From Triatoma infestans (Eukaryota; Arthropoda; Insecta; Hemiptera; Reduviidae): 64,000 nt of DNA. The stretch spans positions 37,664 through 101,663 of the forward strand of contig JAAEAF010004299.1 of NCBI GenBank assembly GCA_011037195.1, given 5' to 3'. Under the pieces are notes generated by a model. It saw nothing but the letters and a program-made list of their open reading frames with translations. It was not told the origin of the DNA and did no database searches. Both the position numbers and the translations under genes were made by a program. How positions within the stretch are numbered: position 1 is the first letter of the stretch; each line of letters starts with the position of its first letter. Positions 23,530 to 37,200 of this stretch are shown here, piece after piece.

Positions 23530-24335
23530 AAAGAGACACCAATTTCGACTCCCAGAGGAACTATAAGTCTAATATGTTATGTTGTCTTATTTAAGTAAAC
23601 ACTACAATTCCTTACCTTACTTAAGAGAAGCAAATCGTCTTTGTAAAACAGTGATTAAAGACCTGGAAACATTTGGGTATTGCCAAACATTGGCTGTATC
23701 GCGAGCAATTAGAACTATTAATCTTCTATTATGACTATACACTATTATTAATTCTTACCGGAATTGCTGTCCTAATTGGATAAACAATGGGAAATTGTCA
23801 GCTTGCAATTGTACTGACACCAGACTGACAAACTATTGAATCATTAAGAACTACTCTGCATTTAATTAACCCAACTTTTTATTGCCCTTCCAAGATTTTG
23901 ATTATTGTATTCAATAGACGAAGTTAACGACCTATTATCACTTACCTCAATTAGACATCAATTGTATTAAAGGTTATGAATATTCTGATTGCTAGAACTT
24001 AATATTCCAATGCAAGGCCTGCCAGTGACCTACAAATAAATGACTTTCTTGTCTACTGGCCGGATATTAAAAATGTATACCAACATCTAATTCCAAAGTG
24101 AATATTGGTTTTACTTTTTTTCTACAAAGTTTGTGCAATTACCTGGTCAAGTTTGTTTTCTTACTGATCAAAATCGGAAGTTTATATTTATGAAACTTTG
24201 TGATATATCATGTTATTAATTAGTATACATATGAAAACTTATTATTTAGTATCGTATAACCGAATTCGAGTTAAGTAATTTTAACTTATTTTTTTTCATA
24301 TTTTAACGTTGTAGTTAAAAAAAAATCTGATTAGA
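23530..24335. other. Intergenic sequence, nothing recognised
   Basis: I see no open frame with coding character, no RNA gene and no known element in this stretch. Confidence 0.4.
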
Positions 24336-24339
24336 AACA

Positions 24340-25020
24340 CTTATGTTCATTACGTTCCTCATCACTGTAATTGAAAACTTTCTACACACATGGAATTTTT
24401 ACCAAAATTCTCCAATTACCTTTTTTTTAGTATAAACATTACAGAACCATATTTGTCAGTTTTGACTAAGCCTACAGTTCCAGCTCCCCCATATGCTTTC
24501 AGAAGATCAATTTTCTCAGAAAGTGTTTCAAATTAATGATAAAAGTATACGTTCTTTGAAGGAAGAAATGGACGGTCACTTGGTCAGCATCTTGGCATCA
24601 CTACAGCTACCCCTGTCTGACAAGACGAACAACCAACATTTCCAAAACTCAGTAGTCAACCTAGAACCTGCTGATGTAGTTGATATGGACATCTATTTGC
24701 CTCCTATATATACATATGCAAATTCTAGCTCACCACCACGATACATTCATTCTCAATTAGGCACCACTTTATGGGCGACTAAAGTTTTAAAGATTATTTC
24801 TGTCTATGATTTACAAGATCATTATTTTTTTATTAAACTATTAAAACTAATGAATTGATTTTATTATGTGGTTCTTCTGGTTATGATTTTTTTCTGGTTT
24901 AATTGTTTTTTGTTCTTTGCATAATGCTACAAACACTGACAGATGCCCAAGGAAGTCAGTATAAGTCGCAGTGGATTCGGCTTTATAGTCACTGCCTTGA
25001 CAAATCTAAGTTGTTTATAC
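24340..25020 (+). repeat. Duplicated segment B, copy 1 (unidentified, with two short conserved frames)
   Basis: This matches 57185-57720 in inverted orientation, and part of it (24785-24924) matches 41125-41265, also inverted. Two stretches stay open in both long copies: MLSEDQFS(Q/R)KVFQINDK, continuing to IRSLKEEMD, from 24493, and QYKSQWI(R/L)LYSHCL from about 24950. Between copies, some third-position changes in the first frame are silent (GTG/GTA, ATT/ATA). I do not recognise the protein. It may be an old transposon or a duplicated host gene fragment. The copy at 57 kb differs by an indel just after KEEMD, so neither long copy is a clean gene. Confidence 0.6.
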
Positions 25021-25386
25021 ATGTAGTTATTATAATCTGGTTTACGGAAAATCGTTAAAATATTTTTAAAAAATAGCGAAAAATTAAAAAAAAAAAAAAT
25101 AGTAAATAACATTCTGATTTGATTGATTTTGACAGAAATCATATCGGAACTCCTGATGATATCTAATTGGTATAATAAATTAGACCGTGCATCGATTTTC
25201 TGTATTTGAGAATGATGTTCATGCATACTCAAACATTTGCTAAAATCAATTTTCTTCGTACTCATCATTACATAAAATATTGCAAGCATCAAGAAAAAGC
25301 AAAAATCCGAAGCAGAAATCTTTATAAAATTACCAATATTTAATTACTATTGCAGACATTTCACAGTAAATGATTAATATAATAGA

Positions 25387-25545
25387 TGAAAAACACTTGA
25401 GAATCCGTGTTGAGACCGTGTGCAGTGGTTTGCTAAAAACTGACGATGGCTTTCAAGGTGTAACGACACTGAAGAAGTGAAACGTCGGTTTTTAGCAAAC
25501 CATTGACGCGGTCTCAACCCGGAAATTTCAGTGTTTTTCATGAAA
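25387..25545. mobile_element. Second fold-back type: hairpin with arms of about 60 bp
   Basis: The left arm (25387-25449) contains GAGACCGTGTGCAGTGGTTT and GCTAAAAACTGACGATGG. The right arm (25483-25545) contains CGTCGGTTTTTAGCAAACCA and GACGCGGTCTCAACCCGG. The loop has AAGGTGTAACGACACTGAAG. It has no coding capacity. Confidence 0.85.
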
Positions 25546-25559
25546 ATGGCCGCGGAAAC

Positions 25560-26375
25560 CTAAAATATAACAGATATTAAAATAAGAAAAAAGTTTTCTC
25601 AATAATATGAAGATGAACAAATAACGAAAGCTCAGTATAAATGACAAATCAATTCATCAAACAACATTCAATAAATGACAAATCATATTAGTTTAAACGT
25701 AGTAGTGGGCATATATTTGAAAAACAAAAACTTGATTAACTTACTAAGCAGCATCACTAAACAAATTATGTTCAACTTTTACATTGGTGTTCAAATTACG
25801 ATCAACGGTTTGCCTTTCATTAAATATCCATCCAGTTTTCTGTTCAACCAGGAAACCCTCACTAAAAAAACCCATGTACAAAAAAAAAGATTTACACAAA
25901 TAAGCATTATTAACTAAAAACTTTTAAAATAATTGCATTGAAACCTTTCAATTTTCTTGAGATTTTTGGGAAAATAACCTAAGTGAGAACCATTAAATCT
26001 ATTTTCATGGTAATCATATGCACTTAGAATTTATTCACTTGATCATATGACTGATTCTCTTTCTCACATTAAAACCATTTCTATAATACACATTTCTTGT
26101 CATAGCTTTTAAATGGAATCTGTTCTTAATTAAGCAAGAAAGCCTCATGTAAAGAAAAACCAAGGAGTAAAAAAAAAAAAAATCTGTCACCTCGCATGCC
26201 TCTCTTTTACAGCATTTGTTTTAGTTCTAATTGACAATTATTATGTTCAAACCAAACACATTTTTAACTAGTTTTGCTTGTAGTTGGTTATTTAACTTTT
26301 ATCTGTAAGTTCAACATTCATCCCAATAACTAATTGCTATATAATTTACTGTCTAATATAAAGAAAGAATTCGGA
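25560..26375. other. Intergenic sequence, nothing recognised
   Basis: An open stretch of 80 codons at 25675-25917 (+) is AT-rich, lysine/asparagine-rich and has no family resemblance; it is probably chance. No element was identified. Confidence 0.4.
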
Positions 26376-26379
26376 TCGT

Positions 26380-26760
26380 GCCAAATTTTCTAAATTGAGT
26401 TTTTCACTGGAAATTACATGTTTTGGGATCGCCTGAATATAAATTTTTTTTTTTAGCGCAGGGTCTGTGTGTGTTTTAACAGAACATCTCAAAAATGAAA
26501 AGTTGCGAAACTCCATTTAGGCTTACCACCGCATCAGACACGAAGATTTCGGGCTAAATCCATCAACCGGAAGTACGACTTTACTGAATTTTTTTTCAGA
26601 TTTCGCGATTTTTTCGAAAATGGCTTCAACGAGTTTCTTTAAACTTCATAAACTATCAACAGACAAAAATACCTATCACTTTTATTTTGAAACATTTTCA
26701 AAATTGGTTTCAATTGGTTTTTTATGGGATTCTGGGGTAACATTATTAATTTAACTACCC
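26380..26760 (-). repeat. Family A copy, minus orientation, well preserved
   Basis: On the plus strand the reversed blocks are clear: TTTTCACTGGAAATTACATG, CATCAGACACGAAGATTTCG, AAATCCATCAACCGGAAGTA, TTTTTCGAAAATGGCTTC and CTATCACTTTTATTTTGAAA. This copy and the one at 60770 best define the family. Confidence 0.75.
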
Positions 26761-27006
26761 TTTAAAGGTCTACTTGAATACAGTATATCGTTCTATCATC
26801 TATATATATAATATACCAACTTATATAATCTATTTATACATATATAAAAAAGTAAGCTATTTTGTGAAATGCGTGAATATTGCAAATAGGTTGATCGGAT
26901 TTTTAAGCGCTTTGCACCATTTGACACAAAATTGTCTTAAGAATGTTAAAAAAAGTTGTATGTTAAGAAGGAACCAGCTTTATGGATCCGAGAGTGTTGG
27001 TTTGTC

Positions 27007-27189
27007 ACCTTTTGGTGAAAATAAGAGGATCATATTGTTTACTTCTCATTTTTCTTGTTTTGATTTTCGTAAAGATTTACAAAAACTGAAGTTTACTACC
27101 TTTTGGTGAAAATAAGAGGATCATATTCAGTTTACTTCTCATTTTTCTTGTTTTGATTTTCGTAAAGATTTACAAAAACTGAAGTTTAC
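27007..27189 (+). repeat. Tandem duplication of a 91-bp unit
   Basis: ACCTTTTGGTGAAAATAAGA starts at 27007 and again at 27098. The two units are identical for almost their whole length apart from a 2-bp insertion near CATATT(CA)GTTTACTTC. The near identity indicates a recent event. Confidence 0.9.
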
Positions 27190-28293
27190 AAAAACCATGA
27201 AGTAGCATCAAAATATAGTTAGGTTTGAAGAAACAAAAAAATGCTGTAGAAATTAAAATTTCATATGTTTTACACACATAGATCTTCCATACTCTTCCTT
27301 TTCATTCGTAAGAATTAATTTTACTCATTCTCGTTGAAGACTGGAAGGATTTCTTTTAACTTTCTCTTACTCCTTGGTAAGGGATGAATTTTATCGTGTC
27401 AAATTTTCAATATCGTGTTTTCATCAGCATTACACGTTTTAAGATCCGATGTGTCCAAAAATGTGGTTTTTAGAAAATGGTCGTGTGTGTGTGTGTGTAT
27501 GTAAACAGCATAGAAAGTAATTAACTGACTAGGTATCCATTTCAAAAATTCAAATACTGTATGTGGAAAATAAATTTTTTGTTCCAAATTTATTTATTTT
27601 AGAACTAATGTCACTTTATGTGGCATCCCTTTTTCTGCATACTGTCATCCTCGCTGATACATGAGTAAGTTTATTTAATCATTTTATCTAACGAATTCAG
27701 CTTACAGCATCCATGGAGTTCATAAACCATGGATTATCAAAGAAGAGAGTGAACATTTAATGTCGGTTTAATTTTCGCTGCAGTTATATCAACGTCTTAC
27801 TAATTTGATTTAGTTTAAAATTCAATAGGTCACTTCAAATTCATTAAAAGGTCGATGCCTCGAAACTAAACTACCTTCCAGCCGCTTTATGCCTTAATAC
27901 ATAAAAGAGAACTTTCAAGGCAAATTAAGGACACTTACAACGATCAGTACGCCCAATTTGGGCCAATCCCCAAAAAAGGCTTAGTTAAGCGTGTAGGCAG
28001 ATTTAATCCTTGTTAAATCCTTTAGTATATAATCATTAAAGCGGATGAAAAAAAGAGAGGTTACAAAATAATGAATATATTTTATTAAATTCATATCACA
28101 ATTACAATCAGCTCTTTAAAATCTTGTCACATTGCGGAAAACTGGAAACTTTATTTTTGCAAATGATTTCGCATTTCAAGCTGTGCATCAAAATAAACGC
28201 TGGATGGCAGTAAATAATAATAATATTAAAAAAAGTAATTACAATAATATTATATAATATACATTTAAAAAATAAGTCTTCCATTATTTTTTT
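27190..28293. other. Region downstream of zw10
   Basis: There is no gene here. On the minus strand, candidate poly(A) signals AATAAA for zw10 are at 28150-28155 and 28081-28086, about 140 and 210 bp past the stop codon. A (GT)n stretch lies at about 27482-27498 and a family A-like fragment at about 27350-27440. Confidence 0.5.
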
Positions 28294-31200
28294 TTAATTT
28301 ATCGCAGCAAGAACAGCTGCTCTTCGATCAGATGTTTGAAATAGAGCTTTTATTAAATGTTTCAGCTCTATCGGTGTGAATTCATTGGCTAATGGTCCTT
28401 TACCGTCGGCCCATCTTTCTTCAATTTCTGTCAACGTTCCGCCCAAAACGTAAACAAGTTCACTGAATTTTGTCCAGTTTTTCACATAACGATGTACTTC
28501 TTTTGGTTCCTGCAAATTTAACGGAAAAACAAAAGTCTGCTTAATATAAAATTTAAATAACTAAAAATATTTTTTTCCACTCTGCAAAAGTTATAAGACT
28601 GAACCAATTATATCCCTAGAATCTGTAAAGAATGTGACGCCTTGTTCTCTCTATTGAGTAAAAGTTTATTTTTTCTTCTTCAATACTTTGTAATTGTATG
28701 GAGACAGGTCGATGGAAAAATAAATAGTGACAACATTACGGTCCTAATCGCCTGATTTTGGTCTTTCAAGCTGTCTATTGCAGAGAATACCAAATATTCC
28801 TGTATATGCGAGATAGATGACAAATATTTGAAAAAATGACGCCAATTTTCACCAATACATGATTCCACTAATATGGTAGAATTTTTTTTCTGTGATTATC
28901 TCTTCAAATTTGGCATGAAATATAAGTTTTTACTTTCACTTAACGCTATACCAATGAATTGTTGTGAACGTGTCAAATTTTAGAAATTGAGGTTTCGCCG
29001 GAAATATACAAACAATTTTAATTTATTCTAGTTAATACAATTTAATCAGGAAATTTAATCTTTTAAAAATTTGCGAACAAGTTTTACTCGGGAAAGCAAA
29101 GTTTCTAAACAAGTTACAAATACACCTCAACAACATTTGCTGAACTAGGTCTTGGCATAGAAGAACCGCTATATTATTGTTAATCTTAAAAATTGATAAA
29201 ATTTAAAAGTTATAAAAGCTTCAATAAGTACAGATAATTATTTTCAATACATAGAGTATACAATTCTAATAATTACCGGAAACAATAAGGGCACGTCCTC
29301 TTGAATGCTGCCAAATACTACAGCTAATTCTAAAGTTGTATCCGCTGTTATATCCTTCGTTAATAATATTTTGCTAATTATTTCTTCAATAAAAAGATAA
29401 CACAACTGACCTGCAATAAAAAATAAAAACAGAAATGAAGTTAATTAATATCCAAATAAGGCACCATGGTAGATGAGTGTAGAGGCGCGAACTGCGAAGC
29501 TGTGGTAATGGGTTCGACTTCCGGTCTTGATCTTGATTTTAACTAAGTATTAATATGTATAAAATATAACAATGTATCTCCGCGATACCTAGCGGATTTA
29601 AAGCCTGTCTGAAAGGATCAGCATTACTTTACCTTTTAAAAAAAGATAAAGATTAAAACTGTTATAATTTTAATATAGTGATTAAATGAACCTCAAAATT
29701 TATTTTTTCTTAGCACAAACCTTAATACATTTTAGATTTTGTACTATTTATTCTATAACTTTTCATTCGTTTAGATTTTTCAAAACTGACTTTTCTCGGG
29801 AAATAAGTGGTCCTGATTTCCACAGTGTACAAATACAAGTAAGAAGCAGAAATTTGACAATTCGTTCAAAAATGACATCAGAGGATACAAGAACTAAAAT
29901 TTTCGGTCAAAATCCGTGTACGAAATTCGACTTTAGTGATTTTTGTCCCGCGATTTCTAGAAAACTGATTAAAAAATAATTTCTAATTTTTCAATCTAAT
30001 CTTTTTAGCCTACAGTTTCATTATTCTCAAGTAATCCTTTCACCAACTCCAGAGCTACTGGCCACGTGTCCAACCAAATCTACAATGGACTCTCGTTGAT
30101 CAGTTTTTTTGGGGAGAACTTGTGAACATGTCCTGGACCAGAAGAACTACCGTGCATTATCATTCTAAATATCAATCAAACTGAGAAAAAAGAAAAGTGG
30201 AATCCTACATACCCATTATTTTACAGTAAGTCTGAGATGGTAATACTCCGTGCCATATATTTTTCAGAAAAGATAATTGATATAAACATTGTTTGAGGCA
30301 TTTTTTTGTATTATCACTTAATTTTTCACATTCACTTAATGATGAAAAACCTGAAAGAAGAAGAAGAAGCAAAAAATTGATAACTATTCTAAAAACTACT
30401 ACTAAAAGAAGAATTAAAACAATCAGCTTATAGTATACAATAGTATACTAATTCAAAGATTCGATAATACTGAATCTTCCCGTAACTTAATGTTCAAACC
30501 TATTGCAATTGTTTTATCTTTAAAAGTCGATGATTCTAGTTTCAAGATTGAGGAATAGTGAAATCCCAGATGTACACCTGCTGCTGATCTGTCTAAAACG
30601 CAATGTGTAGGAGACTTCTTACTTTTCTATGAGCATATAAATAAACAAATTATTTATATGTTACCGATATTTCTGAATTACAAATAATTTCAATTCATAC
30701 GACCCATTTAGTAAGCAAGAAAAAAAAAATGGTGTGAACACCATTTACCCGATTTCTTACATCAATTTGCTGAAATGGTAAATTTTCTTTACACTTATTA
30801 TTGTTATTAGTATTTAAAACCGTCGGTGTTTTTATGAAGAAAATCAAAGAAAAGGGAAAAACTTGTTAGTAAATTATCACTTTCGGTGAACCAATTTGCT
30901 TCGGAATTTTGGCACTACAACTCATTGTAATATTATATACATATACAATAGAATGATATAATTAACTGAAATAACACTTTAGAGGAAAACGTAGCTCCAC
31001 TTTTCCCCCCAAAAGTACCCTTAAATAAATTTTCCCGGAAAAATGTTACAAATAAAAGTTGTAGCTCTTTACAGTGTAGTTAATATTCTTAGTTTAAACA
31101 AAATCGTTGAACCTGTTTTCAAGAAAATTACAAAAAAAATCTTTTGGATTCTATAATTATCATCAGAAACTTGTCGGAACCTACAGAATCCTCCAGAAAT

Positions 31201-34200
31201 CAATTTTCTTTGAAAAATCAATCGAGAGATCAATTTTTTCCTTTGAAAAATGATTCAAATGAAAGTGATAAGTCTTTACAAAGAAGTTTAAAGGGAATCC
31301 TGTTAAAGCAGCTTTCGAGAAAATAAAACTGAACACAAGCACACCTAAAAATGATTTGCGCTTGACAGATTCTGCTTGAAATCTTCGTTTTTCTTTTAAA
31401 CACAGGATATCTCAAAAAAATGTATTTCTCGTTCTTAAAAATGTTAATTTCAATAATTTGTTGCGATTGCAATACTTCCTCTTATAGTAGTATGGAAATA
31501 TATAAATAAACTAACCTGCTTTTTTTATCATATCTACAATTAAGGATTGCTGTTTATTTACTTGTTGATCTAGCACTTGTACAGCTGAAGTTCGTAATGG
31601 ATGGACTAAATCAACAAAGATTGCCATATTTTGTACTAAACATGGAGGATACTGTTCTCTATATTCTAAATGTAATGTCATAGCCTTATTTGCTAAATAC
31701 ATGAGATTGTTGTGTAGTAGGGCTGAAATTAAAAAAAAAAACAGATTACGCAAAGCTATCTTTTTTTTTGTAAATAAAGAAGTCCTTAATAAAATATCTC
31801 TAAGATATAAGAAGGCTATAACACACTATTTAAAGAGTGATGCCTTGATTGGTTATGGTATGATAAAGCACCTTATGGGGTCGAGCCTATCAAAATTCGT
31901 TTTTTCTCTTTGCTTTTGTTACCGATGGCATAGAGAATAGCTCGTACAAAACCTTTCAGACGAATCTCTTCAAAGTAACGAATGAAGTAAATATAGGCCA
32001 ATTTAAATTAACTTTCTAGAGTATCCTAACTATTTTCCAATTTTTCTTAAAAGAAACAGAATCTCTTGCAACTTCCCACAGCAAACAAATTTATGAATCA
32101 ATTTTGCTCGATGGTTCAGTACACTAAAATGTGGAAAGATGAAATATTATCTAGAAGTATATGTATATATCATGACATTAATTTGGATAACAAACTGCAC
32201 TGTAGGCATTTACAGATCTCGCTGCTGTTAGAAGTTGCAAACTCACATACAGTTTGAATGTTTTAATAGCTAATAAATATTAATTAAAAAACTATGATTA
32301 AAACTGAAATGAAACAATAAATACGTAAAAAGCGATACAACTTACCAGCCTGTTGTGGTAAACTTTCCACACTCTTTTTATGATATATTGCAGCCAAACG
32401 AAATACCATTAACATATCTCTAGCTGTACTAAATAATTTAAGAGCAGAATCTGAATTTATCTGTCGATCTGTAACTATTTCCGTAAGAACATCCCTAATT
32501 AATACAATTAATTCTTCCGCAGATTTGCTGAGAATAAGAGAACAAAGAGAAAAATAAAATAGAGATGCTTAATAAAATAAAATTTAAAAAAAAAATAAAG
32601 AAAACAAAAATTATACCTAATACAACATTTTGGAAACTGAAATATACCCAAACTAATTTGATCCAAAACAAGTGTCGTCTTGCTATCAGCTTTCTCAAAT
32701 TCCTCTTCTTTAATTTCCTGTGTAAAATCAGAACGTGATTCTTTTCAAAGCTCTTAAAAATTACTTACATAAGGGACAAAAAACAAAACAAAAAATTAAA
32801 TAGAAGTAAATAAATCTTATTTCTAAAAGCGAGTCACAGAAAGAAGCTCCGAAAATTGTAAATTTCAACTGAGTTCATTAATATAAAATCAAAGTTATAT
32901 ATTTACAAAGAGGACTGAGAAAAGAAGGACTTTAGAGGGATAAATATTTTAGAGGTATTTACAGCATTTTTCAGGGTTAAACCGATCAATCTTCAGGAAT
33001 GGATCTCTTAGATTTAAAGAGGAAATGGATAAATTCGGTGTAAAACTTTCTTACCAATTTCTCTTACTGCAATTTTCATAATCTAATTGACAAACTGTCT
33101 TCAAAGTTGGAATTTATAATAAATGTTTAGGTGATCTCTTACTATGTAGGTGGTGGACAACTTAAGTTATAGTGAAACGGTACTTTAGTTGTAAACCGAA
33201 CTTAGAAATTCTCTTAAAATCAATTTTTAAAAAGAATGTTTCAAATAAAATTGATAGTTTTATTTATATGCAGGTAATGGCAAGTTTAAAGGAAATCATT
33301 ACGAACATTTTTTGAGAAATCACTAAAAAACTGTAGGCCCTGAAACATTCAGTAAAACTGCATTTCCAGTTAACAGATTTTTTCACATTAAAAATTTTTA
33401 CACCAGTAACATTAGAGAAAAACTGGAAACTTCTAAAAATTCAATTTTCTAGAAAACCTATGAGCACTGGATCCCGTATTCGCCCAATTAGTTCGTTAAT
33501 GGCAATTCAGAAAAAAGACATCATGTACATAGGCTTTGTTTGGAGGAATCTTAAAGAAACAAGACCAGGCACTCCGTAGATGACGATCTTCTAAATTAAA
33601 TGAGATCCGGAGAAAAGTGGAACCCAGGACATAGCGAAGATCCTAACTTGTATGCAACACAAATAGGATTAAAATTAGTGTAACGTTGAAGTTTTTGTTA
33701 TTAACGAAAGTTCTTCAGTAGTGTATGAAACAACATGTAACTTACATAAAAAGGAGATGAAAGAATTGGGATTCATCAGCTAAAAACGAATCTTAAGTCA
33801 GGTAATTACCGCTGGCTGAAACGGGAAATATTGGAGACTTTTATTGATAATTAATTGACTAACTTATACGATCCATGGTGAGACACCAAACCGTATGGTG
33901 GAGTAAAACAAATAACGACAGATTAATACTGAGAATATTATAGCCAACCCCCGCGACTGAATTTTTTTTTTTACCTCTATTATCCGGATCTAGGTTAACC
34001 CAGCTTTATTCGGAGTGTTAACACAGGTTTTATAGTATACCCTCAAAACCAATCACTGGGAGAGAACTTACGAAGGAACCGAAACTCCTTAATATTTCGG
34101 ATATGACAAACTCAAGTCACCGTGGAGAGTACATAATTTTTAATGTGAAATATTTATATTCCATATTTGCAAAGTTTAAACTAGAATAGCTCTTCTGACA

Positions 34201-37200
34201 TAAAGCCAAATATAAACTATTTACAATACAAACATTACTACATCAAAATTCTACACATAAAATTAAGGATGCTTCGATTAGTCCACACTAGAGTTTTAGC
34301 TGAAGTTTCGTACTATTAAAGCAGTGAAATAGATAATTTTATGCTAAGTCGATCTTCTCCCAAATTCAACTAACTTAATCTGGTTCAATTTAAAAATCTG
34401 CTTTTAAAAAATTACAGTGAATTATATCACTGAAATATTTTTTTTTTTTAACAAAAACCTTGGGCTCAATTTCTGTCATATCTTGTAAATTCTTTTTCAT
34501 GATCGTCCTAGCTGAGTCCAAATAAATTTCAATAGTTTTGTTCAAAAATAACTCTTCAATACTACCACCGTAACGTTTTAGAGTGTCATTGGAAGAATCC
34601 AAGAATTCTGAAAAATAAAACAATTTTTATTAAACATTAAAATAACGATTAATAAAATAAATCAACAAGATTATACGGGGAGCGGCTGAAAAATGCTAGA
34701 GCCTAGGGTGGACGATAATTTCTGTGAAAACTGAAATATATCTCTAAACGCAGTTTTCATATTTTTGATATAATGCTTTAATTCCATTTTAAAAAACAAT
34801 CAAAAGTTACTGTGCAAAGTTCTCTTCCTCAGTTGCCTTTACTCCTTTTTCATCCAAAACTCGACATCCTCTCAAGTCTTTTTTTTTAACTTTCTAAATA
34901 GGAAATAACCAGAGGGGGAAAAGTCTGTGGTTCTTCAAAGCTCAACACTTCCTCAACTTGTAATTTGTGACTTAGATTTCTGCGCGCTCACCCCTTGGTC
35001 ATATGGATTGATGTTGGTGCATGATTTCTCCAAACAGTTGTTTGCTAAACTGCAAAAATCTGGCGGCTTTCTGCCACAACTTAATTCGCCAGTCTACCAG
35101 ATTTAATTTTTAAACTTTTTGGATATTTACATCCAAAGAATGTGGTAGAATGTGGTTCGGCCTGAGCGTGACTTATCTTCTAGGGGACTTCTGCCCTTGC
35201 TGTGAAACAGGCGAGTCTAACTTTTAATGATGGCGAAGAGTCAACATAGGCTCTGTTCATTTTTTCATTAAATTGTTTGACCAGTTTGCCCCCTCTTTTT
35301 TTCGAGGAATTTAACGACAGCACGGAGTTGATTTTCATCAAATTAATGGATATATAACAAATGACGACAGCTGTTGGACTACTATAAAATATTTACCCAT
35401 CCAAAACCTTAGCAACTGGGCTTGCATCACATTCGACATTTTTCAATTCATAATAATCTTTGCTAAGATAAAAATGTCCCAATCTCGTATTAAATATTAA
35501 TAAATGGAAAGCTAGATTGAATAAATCTGACCACCAGTGGCCAAAATAAATACTAACGCATATCTCGTAGAAGTTTATCAAATTTTAGGATTTCCTTTAT
35601 AACAAGAGAAAACGCTTCCAATTCCTGCCTTTTACGAGGTATTGTATGTGTGAGGCACGTGTCATCAAGAAAACTAATAAACTTTTCACCTATATAAGCA
35701 CCAACTTCTTTCAAAAATTTTATATCCTCATCAATTTCATAATCGAGTGTTTCTTGGAGATATTCGAAAGCTTTAGTTAAATTGCGCAATACTTGTGCAT
35801 AATTTGGAGGATCTGATTCTGCTTTTGAGTTTGGTGTACCTTTTATAAAAAGAAACTTGGAATTAATTATGATTTTAAATTTAATTCTTCAATTAACTAG
35901 TTTAAATAAATAAAAACCTACCTTTTACATTTGAGGAAACAACCAATACTATACAGCCAGATTTAATTTCCTTAATCGGTGTTGAATGCTTTTCAATTAT
36001 TGTTACAAGTATTTCTTTGTAAAGACTATTTGCAAATAAGCTAATTCTGCGAGGTAATTCTCCAAGAAGTGATAAGGTCATTAATATATTTTGTACTTCA
36101 GCACGGTCATCTGATACACTTAATAAAGTAGTCTTTGTATTGCCATCCATTTCAAGATATTTTATATTAACAGATTCTTCCCAGGCTTTGGTGACTTCCT
36201 GAAAACAAGAAAGATAAAAATATTAATAAAAAATAAAATAACTGCCGTGAGATACTTAAATGACTTACTCTGACAGCAATTCCTACAATTTTAAATGAGC
36301 AATGTTTTTAAAAATTGGAATTTTTACTCAAAGTTTCATAATATGGTCGATATATGGGAATCATCTATAACTCCTTATGAAACAGACTAGAGCGGGGAAG
36401 TCCTCAACCCCAACATTCCGCCCAGGACTGGTAGGAGAATTCCCATATGTTATTGGATAGATTTAATAAGGTTTAACGAAATAAGTACCTGCCGATTATG
36501 TGACAACATGGGTCAGGACAACATTTGTGAACTTACTGGTGTGAGGTTCAATGAAAGAAAGCTGATACTCAAATGCTAAAATCGAGTTTTGACAATGAAG
36601 AAGGCAAAAGAAGACAACCAAATTAGTATACAATCAGGAGAATATTCAGGCGTATAAATAGTTTGTGATATATAGAGCGATCCGACTGACTATCGGCGTC
36701 TTTTCGTCCATGTAACATATGTTAGAGAACATCTTCCACGTTAAAATGTGGTCTTTAAATATATTCTGGTGTAATTATACAGGTGCCTTGTCACTATATA
36801 TTATGCTTTAAAAGCTGGATAAATTTATAAAGCTATCGACCACTAATGAGGTAGATTTCTTCTTCCAGTATGCACATGTTAGTACAATTTGTGTGATGTG
36901 TGCAATCTTCCTTGATATTAACAAGGAGTACGTCGTGGTTTTTAATACATATCTGTTTGCCAGCACCTTCTTCCCAAATGAAGCGATAGTTCAAGAGTTT
37001 CTGCCCTCATAATATGAAGTGGCGTACTGTTTAGATAGGCGATTCGGAGACATTTGTTTTGAATTTTTGTCAATTCTCCTAATTTAGATTTACTCCCATT
37101 ATTATAAAATATGCTGCCAAAATCAAAAACAGTCCTGATAGCAGTCCTATAGGAGAGTGAACATACAGATGGGTCTGCTCCCCAGTTGTTATGGCATATA

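Noticed and set aside
25927..26375. CRISPR-like or other short regular repeats
   Set aside because: No regularly spaced direct repeats with unique spacers were seen anywhere; the window is eukaryotic.
35393..35581. 62-codon frame (-) just after zw10 exon 5
   Set aside because: At first it looked like a zw10 continuation, but the exon 5 donor at 35557 joins in phase to exon 6 (34607), giving DMQFLDSS, which fits the family; this frame lies in the intron.
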